Shown here piece by piece: positions 1-12,302 of a DNA stretch of 64,000 bases (the stretch's first letter is position 1; each line of letters opens with the position of its first letter). The stretch covers positions 909,036-973,035 of the forward strand of contig JANPWX010000358.1 of assembly GCA_024734555.1 (NCBI GenBank), read 5' to 3'. Source of the stretch: Trochalopteron elliotii (taxonomy: Eukaryota; Chordata; Aves; Passeriformes; Leiothrichidae). A model generated the notes under the pieces. The model searched no databases. It saw only the letters and a program-made list of their open reading frames with translations, and was not told the DNA's origin. Made by a program: the position numbers and the translations under genes.

Positions 1-286
1 TCCTTCCCTGGACAGGCTCCTCCTTTTTAAGTCACGTACTTGGATGACACAACCAGGCTGCTGTGACCTCACCAACAGCTCCTGAGTTGCAAAGCAGCCA
101 CATGAATCATTATGTGGAAAAGCAAAAGGAAGACGCTGCTGCTCTGGAAACAAAGTATCTGTTTACCCAGAAATGCTTTTGTAGCCAGCAGATAGGGAAA
201 CAGTGATAGGAAGTCGATGAAAAAAGACTTTTGCATGCTGTTATACAGCACATGTTTGACAGCTTGTCCACATGGGGCAGTGATCC

Positions 287-344
287 TCTGAACCAAGAAA
301 TGTTTTGCCTCATTTTTTGCATCTGAACCAAGAAATGTTTTGCC
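287..344. repeat. 23-bp motif present twice, 35 bp apart
   Basis: The 23-mer starting TCTGAACCAAG and ending TTTTGCC occurs at 287-309 and again, identically, at 322-344, separated by 12 bp of unrelated T-rich sequence. This is a short local duplication with no sign of further copies. It probably arose by replication slippage or a small tandem duplication. No gene is visible around it. Confidence 0.85.
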
Positions 345-1924
345 ACTTGGAGCAGCAGAAGGATTCCCTCTTCTCTGTTTTGTGTATAATCCACCACAGG
401 ACGTCAGAGCATCACAGGCTCCAATTTAAGGTCCACACAACTGATCCAAATGGTTTGCACAAATAAGCCACCCAGAGTGTTTTTAATTGTGTTCTTTGCT
501 TTCCTCTTATCGACAGCCCTAGCCATTCAATTTACCAAATAAGGTTTTTATCCTGACCCTTATGCTTGGGACAGTCAGACCAGAACTGCAAAAAACCCTT
601 TGGCTGGAAAGCCCTAAGACCTCTTGGTGCTTACCAGCTTTGGTTGCACACCAGAGGGTTCAGAAACTCAGAGGGGTGCTCCCAGCTGTATTTCATGAAC
701 CCCTGAAGTCCCATCTGCCTAAGCTTTCAGCACTGCACTTCGCTCCAGCTGTGCCTTGAACAGGCTCCCTACCTTCAGTTAAATGGTGTTAGAAGCTGCA
801 ATATTCTTACCAGTCATTTACTGATCACACAGCTCTCCCAGTGTTTACAATATCATAAAAATACAGGGAGCTACCATCCCAATCTGCACTTCATTGCTGA
901 CCTCAGACAACAAAATAGTGGAATTCCCTTTATTTTCCCTCTACACAATATAATTAACTTTGTGAAGCACCTCTTTTTCAGCTGGCTCCATCATTTCACT
1001 GGATTTCTTCCTCCACTTATCAGGACAGACATGGTTTCCCTGGTTGGAAAGAGCCTCTGTGAATTTAAATGAATTTTTTTTGTGGAGCTCTGCAATACTC
1101 ATGAAACCCAATTCCCTATCTCCTTAACAACCTTCCTCATTATGGCATGAAATAACCTGAAGCCTCAGCTAAAGCATTTGGTCCCACGTCAATCCCGGGC
1201 ATGGACAGGATGCTTTTTTACATTGATTTTTATATGAGGCCATGGCATGAAATTGCTAATGCTGGGAAGAGTTCCTGGGCAATGGGAGGGGGAGAGCTGG
1301 GATGATCTGCTGGGAAGGGAGGAGGGAGATGTGAGGAGGTAGAAGTGAGCCAGTCTGCACTATCCTGTGCACTATATATGCTGATGTGCTCACAGAGCAA
1401 AGGAGGGGGGCAAAGCAACGAGTTAGTGCACAAAAGAAAGAGAAGTGAAGTGCTGGAAGGAAAGAGAAGGAAGGGAACAGATGCAGAGAGGGATCAAAGT
1501 ATTAAACAGACACTCAGCAATACAGGGCAAGAAGAAAGAAAGGGTAGGAGCACCAGCAAGGGAGAGGCAGCAAAGATACTCCTGGAGTCTGCTGGAGTCA
1601 GGGAAGAGTCAAAAATAATACTGAATAGATGGGCAAGCAATTATAATTTCAAACATGCAGCTGAATTCATCCACCCTTAATGACACAGTCCAGCCTCCAC
1701 TAAATCCCTCTTGACTCAGGCATGAATAGGTAAATATCAGAGAGAAAGTCAGAAAGACAAGGCTGCTCATTTTCTTGCTAACAGCAATATATCCTACAGC
1801 AAATCCCCACTGCCTCAAAAAAGTTCCCCAGAACTACCAGCCCAACAGGCTTGCTAAAGACTTTTTTCTCCCCAAAAGGAATTAATATTACCTTTAAAAT
1901 CATGATATTAATGAATAAAGCAAT
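345..1924. other. No recognisable gene or repeat
   Basis: This is ordinary mixed-composition sequence. Open frames at 562-759 and 1345-1680 on the plus strand and 1230-1433 and 1609-1818 on the minus strand lack any family motif. If the minus-strand terminal exon at 2177-2329 is real, this stretch lies downstream of that gene's polyadenylation site. Confidence 0.5.
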
Positions 1925-1929
1925 TTATC

Positions 1930-2176
1930 TCTAAGAATTACAATTCTTTATTGAGGTTTAAAGTATAATTGTGTACAAAGTTTTAGAAAGAAGTTTGGGG
2001 TAGGAAAATATTGCATCTTACACCATCAACATGATAGGACTTTTATGAAAAGGCCAAGGCTTTCATTAAACATCATCAAGCAGTGTTGTATGATAAGAAG
2101 GAAGAAAACCAAATATCACACTGTGATATAGATTTCTTTTTTTTTTAATTGGGGGAAGAGATTAACTAGTTAAAAA
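1930..2176 (-). other. Possible 3'UTR and polyadenylation signal
   Basis: Read on the minus strand, about 245 bases of A+T-rich sequence follow the TAA stop at 2177-2179. They end with a canonical AATAAA (TTTATT at 1947-1952 on the plus strand). A cleavage point 15-20 bases further on would fall near 1925-1932, and T-rich sequence follows, as expected of a downstream element. Size, composition and signal placement fit a short 3'UTR. It has no meaning unless the adjoining exon is real. Confidence 0.3.
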
Positions 2177-2329
2177 TTATGATTGTAAATGTGTCTGCAA
2201 TGGTTGGGATGCACCATTTTCTTCAGCTGGGAAGGAGATAATTGCAACCTTTCCAACATGCCCAAAGACAAAGTCTTCACCTCTCTGAAGAGGAGCTTCT
2301 AAATCCTTCAGGAATTTCCCCTGTCCTGT
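2177..2329 (-). CDS. Candidate terminal coding exon of an unidentified minus-strand gene (partial)
   Basis: On the minus strand a 3' splice acceptor (T-rich tract ending CTATCATCTGCAG at 2330-2342) is followed by 50 open codons and a TAA stop. The exon begins in phase 0. The peptide has a balanced, protein-like composition, with segments such as FLKDLEAPLQ and EDFVFGHVGKVAIISFP, unlike most chance frames here. A hydrophobic beta-like stretch (VGKVAIISF) is followed by a polar tail. There is no transmembrane segment and no motif I recognise, so I propose no function. A short 3'UTR with AATAAA follows directly. Upstream exon-like segments at 14424-14520, 29664-29719 and 38140-38206 are phase-compatible. 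The open frame extends further 5' to 2491, but that part reads through the acceptor and looks non-coding. The alternative is a chance ORF next to a chance AG. Confidence 0.33.
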   Translation of the reverse strand, partial: TGQGKFLKDLEAPLQRGEDFVFGHVGKVAIISFPAEENGASQPLQTHLQS

Positions 2330-5300
2330 CTGCAGATGATAGCAAACAAGTAAAAAAGTATCATGGCTTTGAAGAAGTAGGACAGTGGTGGAAATGGGTA
2401 ACAAGAAACTTCTGCAAAATGAAACCACTTTTAGCTGCCAACATTGTGTGCGGCAACAACTTATTTTTGAAAGTTTTGACCATATTATCATTTACCCTGG
2501 AGGGGTTTGCTCTTTTCAAACTTCTAATTAAGGCATGGAATAATTTTATGATGTAGGTGATTTTCATATGCATTAGGAACAACATAAGAAAAAAAAGAGG
2601 TTAAAGGACTTGATGAGTGACATTGAGATAAAGGCAAACTCTAGAAGGTGCTTGAGATGTTTTGACTCCTCATCCCTTTACAAACACCTGGACTATGCAG
2701 TATCCTGTGAGATGCCAATCTTTTAGAGTTTTGATTCATTGAAGTTATTTCTCATGCATTATTTTTCTTTTATATAGATTTAAAGATTAGAATTTCAAGA
2801 TTAACTTTGAAATACGAACGTTATTCATACCCAAACAGACTGGATTTTCTATGAGAAAGCAGTGACTGCAAGGCTAGGCTGTCCTGCAGATCAAAGCAAA
2901 ATAAAGAACAAATAAGTTTTTCTTTCTTCTGTTGGAGCTATAATTTAATATGAACATTTAATTTCTGAAATACAATGAACAGCATATATTGTGACAGTAA
3001 ATCTGTCCTCATTCAACAAAAAAATTGCTGTGACAAAAATACTGACAAAATGAAGACAAAGCTGGTGGAGGGATGAAACCTCATTTTTTCCATTCAACCT
3101 CCATGTTGAGCAGTTTTCCACTGCATTAGCAGGTACTCTGTCACACTAAGTCAACAGACATAGCCAGGAAACAGATTTCACATCTTCAGGCTGCATATAG
3201 CTAATGTTCTTAATTATGATACAATTGGCTTCCCATGTGTACTTTGCTCTGGCTAAACCAGGGGGGAAAAAAAGAAAGGGAACACTCAACATCTGAAAAA
3301 TATGCCATGTCTGTCTACCCTGAGACATGAGACTGGCTGAATCAAAGGGAGACCAACCAAACTAAAAGTTATTTTCATAGTGTGGCTTTGGCAACCACAC
3401 TCAAATTCTGCTCCTTGACTTTCCAGAGAAAGGTGACTTTGGACTGCACCACAAACAGAAGGAAAAAAGTCTTTCTTAGCATTTTCACAGCTTCTTCCAT
3501 GGGCCTCAAGGAGTTAACTGTGGGATGGGCTCAGGCTCTGTGTAACACAGAGATTCTGGTCCTGCCAACTACTTTTCTACTGAGCCACTTTTCTGCACAA
3601 CTCATGTTCTCTCTTTTGGGTTTTCTTAAAATTTTCTACTCAGTTGTTTTTGTAAACACCTCCTCATTCTCCTCACACATCATCCAGGTGCATCCCAACA
3701 CAATTTTCATTCCAAAGTCATGTCCATCAGTGTTCTGACAGCTGCATGAAAATGAATTTACAACTTAACTTTCAATAGCTTGGTGATATCTGAATGCAAA
3801 GTTAACAACACCTAAATGTGGAGAGGGTTTTTAGCCAGCCAAGAGGAAAGGAGGAGGAGTTTGGGACTGTGCTACACATGGTACAGAAATCAAATTCCCT
3901 ACATATTCCCAAGAACTGAATGTGAATTAATGGGAAAAGCTGACTAATCTGGTTGCAGCCATCTATGCTTTAGAGCACAAATACTTTTTCTAGCTATTTT
4001 CATTCATCAAACACACAGTTCCAACCCTGCAGCCCCTTCTATGGCAATGCTTCCTCTGCCTGGGCAAGAGCACAACAACTGGGATCACTGTATTAACACC
4101 GGTATTTTTAGCCTCCCTACTCATTTAATTTCCACTAAGCCTCCCAGCCACAACTGAAAATGCTGTTTCCTACCTTGGGGCCCCATGAGTGCCTGCTCTA
4201 ACACCAGACATGGCCCTGCCCTGGGCTGTGTCTGACCCCAGTTCCCCTCTCCAGGCTGATCCCAATCCCTGCCCGCAGTGATGATCCCATGGAAGTCCCT
4301 GATGCTGGAGGCTGGGGCTGCTGTTAACCCTTTACAGATGACGAGCAGCACTCCCCACTGTGCCAAAATGTTGCTGCCATGCCCTGATGGACACTCCAAC
4401 AATGGCAAGGGGCACAGACACTCTTTGCTGGGTGTTCCTGCAGCAAGAAGATCCTTTCTGGAGCACTGACACCTTTCTCTGTGCCCTGAGCCGTTGCCCC
4501 GTTCCCTCAGCATTTTGTCCAAGTTAGGAGGTATCTTAAAACCACTGTGGGCTCGAAATGAGCAGTCACAGCCTGAAAGGACCCTGAGAATCACCATGCC
4601 AGGGATGGGCAGCACATCCCCAGCTCCAGACTTTTATTTCCAGTCATTCTGCTGCTTCTCCTTCAACAGAACGTTTAGGAGGAAGTAATACCTTCAATAA
4701 TACCCCATCAATACCCAGATCTCTGCTGGGGCTTATAGCCATGACCATAACAGAGCCACCCAACAATATCACACTCCAGGCAGAGCTTCTTCATTCACCT
4801 CCTTATAAACCAGTTTGGTTTCCACTTACCATTTCAGTCTACAACAGAATGAGCAGCACAAAGCTTGGACCTTGTGCAGCCACCCTAAGTTTTCCTATTT
4901 GTTTGGATTTAACTTCTATTTTCGGGGGGGGTACTATTATCTACAGTTACAACAGTTTAATGTTTTGACAGTTTTTGTCACCAGAGTCAGCTGCAAGATG
5001 CCCATTTGAGGCTTATAATTTCTTCTAGTTTAGTTGCTCAATATTTAATTATCTCAGGGAAAAAAAAAAAGAGCCCACCCACTAAAAGAACTAGGATTAA
5101 GATTGGAAATCCATGCAGCTACTTACAGGAAAGCTACTTAGAGGAAAGAGACTTCTATGAAGCCAGAAAACACCAATTTAAAGTTGCACATCATAAAGCA
5201 TGAATTTATGACAGTATAGTCAGGTAGTTTCCTTCACAACCCTGGACTCCCCTCACCAGAAGGCAACAACCCCCTTAGAGGGCAACAATCATTTTCACTC

Positions 5301-6774
5301 AAGGAAAACATCCCTGGAAATGATGTGAACCATTCTATAGCTGGAATTAGTTCTTTACTCCAGGATGAATTTCAAGGTCACAGCAGGGCATAGCACACAC
5401 CACCAGCACCTCTTGTCACTCCAATTCACACACCAGCAGGGTGAAGACACCAAAATACACTATCAAGGAGAACTTCCAGGCAAGAAAAACCATCAGGTGC
5501 AGAGCAGAAAGAGGCATGCAGGCTTCAGTGCCATAAAACTTGGGTTCAAAGATGAATGAACCACACAAAGCACAGAAATTAAGCCAAAAACAAAAGTTTC
5601 TGAAGAACCTCTTCCCTTTCTGAGATGAACTAATTTGTTTGAGCTGGCTGGTGTATGCCAATTTAATAGGATGCTATGCAGTCTGTTCTGAGACAGTGAT
5701 GCATGGATGCTAAAAAGGGAAACTGGCCCAGCTCAGAGCCCCAGTCATGTTTGTTATTACAGTCATCTTCTTTCCTGAACTGTTTGCTCCTTTCTGATCA
5801 ATCCTGGCCCATATTAGAAAGGGAATTATTGTCTTTAAAGGCCTGTTACACTTACATTACATCCTCTGTGGCAGTGACAGTAAAGCTATCAAGAAAAACA
5901 TACAGTTTTCTGTGCCGAGATCCTCCTTCCATTTTACACTTCACAAATGAGCTGTTAAGCAGGTTTTTTTCCCCACTGAGGATCACTTTCTTTCCAAAGT
6001 GAATATTTAAGTATCGTTTTTCCCACTTTCATCTTATGAGTCAAAAGGAGCTCATCATCTCCCAGGATTTATCTGACAGCAGCATTCTCACACGAAAATA
6101 ACCTTTTTTCTTCTAGTAATGACCTCAAACCTTTCTAGAGGCATAAGTGATCTCCATAATTTTTTTTTTCAAAGCATTTCCCTGTTCTAGCACTGACATA
6201 TGCAGGGTCTGTTATTCCTGGAGATCTTATCTGGCCATATAAAGTAGATTACACCAATTTGAAAAAGCCTGGTTCTTCTTCTTCTTTCTCCACATGCAAA
6301 TTCAAGATCTGGCCCACTGTGGGATTCTCCAAGAGGCTGAATCAATTATGGGACAAGTAGATTATATTGTAGCAAAGCAAAACAAGGCAGACAGTCTAGT
6401 TTTGCTTTCAGCAACTCCTATGTTCCTTCTACAAAGGTCTGTAGTGAAGGTGGAAACTACCCACTGCCTAAAGATCAAATAATTTTGCAGTTGTGACTAA
6501 TCCTAATAAGGGCTAATGGGAAAATTCCCATTTAGCCAAGAGTTTCACTTAAAGGTGTCTGGAACTTCACAAATCCAAGATGCAAAAGTCTGCCCAGCAC
6601 CTCATTCATTCAAGTGGCATTTCTACCTCTACAGAATAAAGCCACAGTGTTAGTTCTGGTAGCCTTCCCCAGAGGCAAAGGATTGTATCTCTTGAGCTGT
6701 GATTTTCAAACACCAACCCTGCCTTTCATGAACTGCACTGCCCATTCCACAGGTGAGGGACTTGAGGAACAGGA
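2330..6774. other. Unique sequence, no firm feature
   Basis: No repeat family is recognised. Items seen: a strong minus-strand acceptor-like tract at about 3263-3290 (long C/T run ending TTTAG) followed by 35 open codons, but without a good donor; a G7 run at about 4925; A-runs near 5060; T-runs near 6160. Open frames at 4121-4615 (minus, 164 codons), 3382-3738 and 5703-6002 (plus) show no domain motifs. The segment would be intronic if the terminal exon at 2177-2329 is real. Confidence 0.45.
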
Positions 6775-6893
6775 ACTCCATGAACTGAGGTGGCACCTAG
6801 GGACATGGTTTGCTGGTGAGGATGGCAGCATTAACAGCTGGACTCAGTGGTCTTGGAGGACTCTTCCAACTTTAACAACTCTGATTCTTTTGA
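6775..6893 (+). mobile_element. CR1 LINE, worn 3' end
   Basis: The last ~120 bp of a CR1 element is recognisable on the plus strand. It contains the block GGACTCAGTGGTCTTGGAGG, then CTCTTCCAAC, then a decayed terminal repeat (CTCTGATTCTTT). These match in order the conserved CR1 3'UTR, which reads roughly as a GGACT..GATGATCTT..AGGTC..TTCCAACC..ATTCTATG series. It is strongly 5' truncated and carries several substitutions, so it is an older copy. No coding part is left. Confidence 0.75.
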
Positions 6894-9873
6894 ATTTAAT
6901 TACTTAAAAGCTGGGAGCTTTGCATCATCTAAAAGTGCATATTCCTGTTGTACTTTGAAAAGCATCTCCAGCAGATTCTTACATCCTACCCAAAATTAAT
7001 GACAGCACACTGTGTGTCTGTAGGATCCTTAAACTCTGTCAGCCAAAAAATCCCTGCTCCATTTGCTGCACACCTTTGGTCACAGAGATCACCTGAGATG
7101 CCCAGACATTAGTGTAGATGATCACAGCATGGTTCCTGCCTGTTCTAAGGGCAAATTTGGATTAGATAACCACACCATGAAACCAATACACATCTCCTAG
7201 CATCTGCCTTTTCCACTGTAATCCTCCAGATCCAATGTAGAGCCCCAGTCAGGAGCACCTCCATGAATGTGATGAGCAGACACCAAAAGAGAAGGTCACA
7301 GGGTTCAGAGCTGTGACAAGCACAGCTGCACAACTCCCATTGTCTAAGAGCCCTTCTGTGCCTCTGTGAAACTCTAATTGGCTTGTTCTCATCCTGTTGT
7401 CTCAGCCAGTCCTGCATATCCATTTTAAATATCTGCACTAAAAACAATGTCCATTTTACATCCTTGCCCACTCCAAGTTGCAGATTAGAATTATTAAAAA
7501 AAAAAAGAGATAGAGAAAGAAAGTCAATTCAGTATGGTGGAAAACAAATAGTTTTGCAGCTCAGAACTTAGCTCTGGTAAGAAAAGGCACTGCAGGATAC
7601 TCAGAGCTCCATCTGCAGCTTTACTCCCAATGGCCACTTCTCAAAACACTGGGAAGAGCGTTTGCTTTTCTACTCCCCAGCCTCTTCACTCATGTATCCA
7701 CATGCGGCTTCATGTCTGAGCTGAGGTACATTAAGAAACTCAGCAAACTGGTTTGCCTAGCAACTGGCAAGCTTGAAAATAAACAGTGGCAAAGATTATT
7801 TTGGTCTAACTGTACACAAAGTTACCAAGGCCTTTGCAACTCACAGATACTTCTGCAAAAAGAATTGCCACACACTTTCCACATGTGCCACCCTCGGTCG
7901 TTCTCATGAAAACTCAGTGCAAAAAGGGGGTTTCTTTCAGCTTCTGCTGATGAGGAATTTCTCCATGGCTCCGTTTTTATGGTGCTGGGTTGAAATTACT
8001 GAGGTTACTTGCCAAATAGATTCAGCACCAACACACTTTTCCTCCCATAAAGTCATTGCCATGATCCTGCACGCTGCTCTGAAGGCACATCTTTTGATGT
8101 CATGGAGTTATACAGGGACTGCCAGAAATGAAACTTCCCAGGGAGATGTGAGGAACCAGAAGCTGTTCCATCCAAATCCTGCCCAGCCTAAGCCTGGATC
8201 CAGGTGAAGCAGGGAGCCAACGAGGCCTGGCAACAGTGATCCTCTGAGCTCATCCCATGCTTTTAAAAGCAGAGAAGGGCAGTGATCCCTGCAGCAATCC
8301 CATCCCCTGAGGATGGGAGCCATCCCTGCCTTCTGCTGCCTTGCCCATGTGATATTAGGGAAGAAGACAGGGAATGAGGGAATGAGCCCTTTCAGCATGG
8401 CAGAGCTGGATGAGAGCAGCTGAGCATGCCAGAGAATCACAACAGAGAAAAGGTGCTGGTGTTTCCTGCATTTCATCTGAAAGAAGGACAGACCTCCCCA
8501 CCCAAAGAGGTCAGTCCAGCCCACGGAAGCAACAGGTTGAGATGGTCCATGAAGACTTCAGCAGTGAGACAGACACTGATATCTCCACCACACTCTTCAT
8601 AAGGTCTTCAGATCCCTGCTGTAATAGCAACTGGTTTAGACCTCATGGAGAACCATCCTAATGTATTTGCCAAATTTGCTGTTAAGAAGGAGTCTGAAGT
8701 CCTACAGATTTCCCAGGGCAAGCTGCTGCTTCTGAGTTTTACCTGACTCACCAGAGCCATGACACACTGGGACTGCCCACAGCTCTAGTACACAGTAAAA
8801 CACATGTAGAGCCAGGCTACTCCTCCCTCAGCCTTCCCCTGCCATCCTCCAGTGAACAACAGCACAGGGGGAACCATCCCCGTGCCTCAATCAGCTCACA
8901 AACACCACCCAAAGCCAACTGCTGCACAGGGATGTCCTTCTGTGTTGGAAAACTTCAGCAGAAACAATCTGATAGCAACACTGATTCCCTTTATCTGAAA
9001 TGTAATCACAGCACATTATAGTCTCATAATACAATGAGAGTTTCCTAGGAGATGACTGCCACGCGCCCTGACTATTTTTAAAAATGAAGTTTCTCAGGAC
9101 TAATTTCCATCTGGGGTTGACATGCTACAAACACACATTGACAATGCCACCACTGTGCTTCCCATCCTTCATGTGGGTCCAGATAACCCAGCCCAGACCT
9201 TGGAGAGGCACCTTAAAATGCCCCAAGAGCTGATGAGGGTGGGAAGAGGAGAACACAGCTCTTCAAACCTGACAGCAATAATTCCTGTGTTTCTTTGGAA
9301 GCTGTTGCATAATTTCATGGACAAAAAGGAAGCAGCATATTTTCCTCCCAGGTAACCTGCACTCCAGAAGTTTAAAGAACCTCAAAGGGATTGCAGGAGA
9401 ACATGGGCAGAGTGACAAGGAACAAGTAGGACTGCAGGAATATCTCTCCTATTGCACTGTAAAAGTTACCTGAAAGCCAGTTGCCAAAAATACTGCAAAC
9501 AACAGGCCACTGGCAGCAGGCTGAGGAGCCAAGCTCTGTGTGGTCCAGCTGCCAAAAGCTGTCACAGGTGGTGTGGGCTACAAATGTGCTCTGGTTGATA
9601 CACCAGCCCACTAAAGAGATGGGCTGCAGAGTATTCAAGACAGGTTAAAAGTTGATTAAAGAAAAAAGTGAGAAAAGATTCCAGAAATTTGGCTTCCTGG
9701 GGAGCTTCAGTTTATTGTCATTGAAAGGGCTTGAAGGGGAAGATGGGTTGGACACTCGATGCTGACAGCAAGGGCACAAGTTGATCCCTGGAATTTAGGA
9801 ATAAAACAAAACGAGGCAGCATGTCTGCCCACCATGATCATATAGGGAGGTTCACCATGAAGAAATAACCTTT
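6894..9873. other. Unique sequence, no firm feature
   Basis: No gene or repeat is recognised. A minus-strand stretch near 7420 has an acceptor-like TTTTTAGTGCAG followed by about 30 open codons, but no usable donor. An A-rich run lies at about 7494-7506. The longest open frames (7773-8207 plus, 8108-8524 minus) overlap each other antisense and look incidental. Confidence 0.45.
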
Positions 9874-10437
9874 GAGTCCATTAAAACATGACCAGTCAAA
9901 AGGATGTATGTGAAATTGTCGGAATAGCAGAAGAAACATGGTACTTCCTTGGGGAAAGTTTTGCTTTCTTCCAGGGGTAGGAGGGATTTAATTTTAACTA
10001 AGAGCATAAGAAATAGAGCTCATATAGCACAAGACTTTCTCCCACCCTGTTTATCCCCCAGCCTCCAGCAGTCAGAGATCCAGGAAAGGGATCCCTGTTC
10101 AGGTGACAGTTGTACTGACCCATCATGTCTCAGCTACTTGTCCTGTACTAATCTCTGTAACTCATTTTCTCCAACACATTTACATTTTAAATCTCAGTCT
10201 CCTGCAGAATTAAGCACAATTAAGTAGAAATTATATGAGAAAGCATACTTCTTCGTTCATTCTAAATTTGATGCTCAATAACTTCTTTCCATAACTCTGC
10301 AGTGAAAGGCATTTTAAATATGTTAAGTAACCAACTGCTTTCCCATGTCACAGGATGGGTTTTAATCACATATATACTGAATGGTTTTTAAACTATCATT
10401 TATCTCTTAGAGTCCATTAAAACATGACCAGTCAAAA
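9874..10437. repeat. 28-bp exact direct repeat flanking a 508-bp segment
   Basis: A 28-base string beginning GAGTCCATTAAAACATG and ending CAGTCAAAA occurs at 9874-9901 and again at 10410-10437 with no mismatch. After the shared block both copies continue with GATGTA before diverging. The 508 bp between (9902-10409) has no terminal inverted repeats, no poly-A tail and no coding motif. A target-site duplication of this length would be unusual. A local duplication or two fragments of one unknown repeat are equally possible. Confidence 0.8.
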
Positions 10438-11399
10438 AAGATGTACTAGAGGTTGGTGCTAGAAACAATCAGCAAAAGGAGTGTGCAAGAACTGAATTCC
10501 CCCTCACTTTCCATGGCAAGAAATTCTCAACCTATACTAGGATACATGAGACAAACCCAGAATTCTTAGGAAAGAAACTATCACTTTTTGCACTGTGTTA
10601 AATCTTCAGTGTTGTGTGTAGTTTTAAAGGAATACCTCTGAAAATGAGTAAAGTTGTTAAAACAAGAAGTGGGAGTCCTGGGAGACAGAACCAGGAAAGC
10701 TAAAACTTGCAGGAAGCATAAGCACTGTTTGAAGATATTGATGCTGGAAACACAGACCAGGCATATACTCCAGGTAAATAAATTCTTGAAACAGAAAAGT
10801 CTGGCGGGCTAAGCAGACAGGCAAGAGAAAGTGTGAGAAGTAAGACAACATCCCCAAACCCAGAAACTGTGTGTCCAAATGAGGAAGCAAAAATGGATTT
10901 CAAGTTCCGGTGGCTAAAACATAAGAGCTTTAAAAGGTGGGGTAAAGCACCTAAAGAACAGTTGCACCAGGCAGGGAACTCAATAAAGACTTATTCTGCA
11001 CATATGAGAAGCCAGATGTGTGCCAGATACCTGATGGACCAGGAAGAAACCAACTACAGGTGCAACATGAATAAACCCACATGACTAAACTCCCCCAAAA
11101 TTGGGGTTTTTGTCATATGTGATCACTGCAGGAAGGTTTGGGAAGGTTCTTACACTGGAAACCCTCTTTACAAGGTTGGTAGAAGGGGTTATAGACTGGA
11201 CTGACCCAACCATTCCAGGGGAACGTGGGCATGAAACTAAACACAGGTTGGAGTCTCCCTCTTAAAGCTTTATGGGTACACAAAATTTAGAAGGCTGCTG
11301 ACACAATGTAACTTTAGAAAAGGGATGCAAAGGAATATTTCAGGAGTTACAGAGTACTCCAGATTAGCAAAACTGACTTCAGCAGATCAGTAGAAACTA
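10438..11399. other. Unassigned sequence upstream of an old CR1
   Basis: No family is recognised with confidence. An open frame at 10833-11084 (plus, 83 codons) is rich in K, R and Q but shows no LINE or retroviral motif. Parts of this stretch may be the eroded 5' portion of the CR1/L3-like element that becomes recognisable from about 11400. Confidence 0.35.
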
Positions 11400-12302
11400 T
11401 ACGGAACATATGCCTCTCACCAAAGACAGTTTCTGAACACTTTGAATAATCTGATAAATTGAGGCTTTAGAGAAGGAAATCCAGGTTTCATAAATGCACT
11501 GGAATACTCTGGAAGGGTCAACAACCACGCAGATGGGAAAATGCTGTTGATGTGGTTTATTCAGATTTCAATGGGGTGCCTCAATGCAGGATCTCTGAGC
11601 AGATGAGCTGTCAGGGGATAGGAGGAACTTCTTGCAAGAACAAAGAAGTGGTCAGAAGACAGAAAACAGCACGGAATAAATGGTAAATCCATTTAATATT
11701 CAGTGTTAGGGGTCACTAAGAAAGTGGTCTGCCACAGCCTGAAGGCTTTGTGTTGTTGAGATCCTACTCCTTGCCTCAGGATATGGCACCAGGGAGGGTG
11801 ACAGTGGTGATCAAAATTATGAAACAGGGACATTATGAGGAATTACTGAATCAACTGCAACTTTGCAGCCAGTAAAGGAAAACCAAGGGAGGCAGAATAA
11901 AGCTCTCTAGAGCTCTCCCCTTTATTTCAGCTGGAGCAGGGAAGTGGTCACTGCCCCTTCTAAGGCAAGGATGGGCTGACAGCATATGAGGGTAGGTAGC
12001 AAGGATACACTTTAAAACACTTCATCCAGCTTCTCTCCATAGGACACAGTGGCCATTAACAAGGATTCAGGAAACAGCTAGATAAATACTGGTTATAAAA
12101 TTCATCCCAGACCACTAAAGGCACCATTTGAGTGTCAGAAAATGCCTGCACACCTCTCACAGAATGCTAGAGGAGTACCCACGGTATTATAATTGCATTA
12201 TTGCTAAATGCTGACCTGTACATTCCTCCTTAGACATGGTCTGAGGGGAGGGGGCACTTCATGAGCTGCATTCTTGGTCTGACCCAGTACAGCTGTTCTT
12301 GG
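11400..12302 (+). mobile_element. Ancient CR1/L3-like LINE with RT relic and 3' end
   Basis: At about 11545-11585 the plus strand reads approximately DVVYSDFNG in one frame. This resembles the reverse-transcriptase segment D-x-x-Y-x-D-F-x-K-A-F-D of CR1 ORF2. A second relic, about VVRRQKTARNKW at 11650-11690, resembles the downstream R-K-Q-x-V-V-V-N-G segment. A non-coding 3' part follows and ends at 12270-12302 with TTGGTCTGACCCAGTACAG then CTGTTCTT. That is the typical terminus of old amniote CR1/L3 elements. Frames are broken by many indels and stops, so nothing here can be expressed. Its divergence is far greater than that of the CR1 at 23.6 kb, so it is an old insertion. Confidence 0.7.

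Noticed and set aside
3146..3290. Minus-strand exon after an excellent pyrimidine tract
   Set aside because: The acceptor is strong and 35 codons are open, but the only in-phase donor (GAT|GTGAAA) is poor and the frame soon stops, so I did not list it as an exon.
4121..4615. 164-codon minus-strand frame and a possible CR1 tail near 4560-4620
   Set aside because: The CATCCCTGGCATGG-like string resembles CR1 only loosely, without the GATGATCTT or terminal repeat blocks.
5855..5890. 30-bp minus-strand micro-exon with donor AAT|GTAAGTG
   Set aside because: Very short, phase incompatible with the other candidates, and such donors are expected by chance many times in 64 kb.
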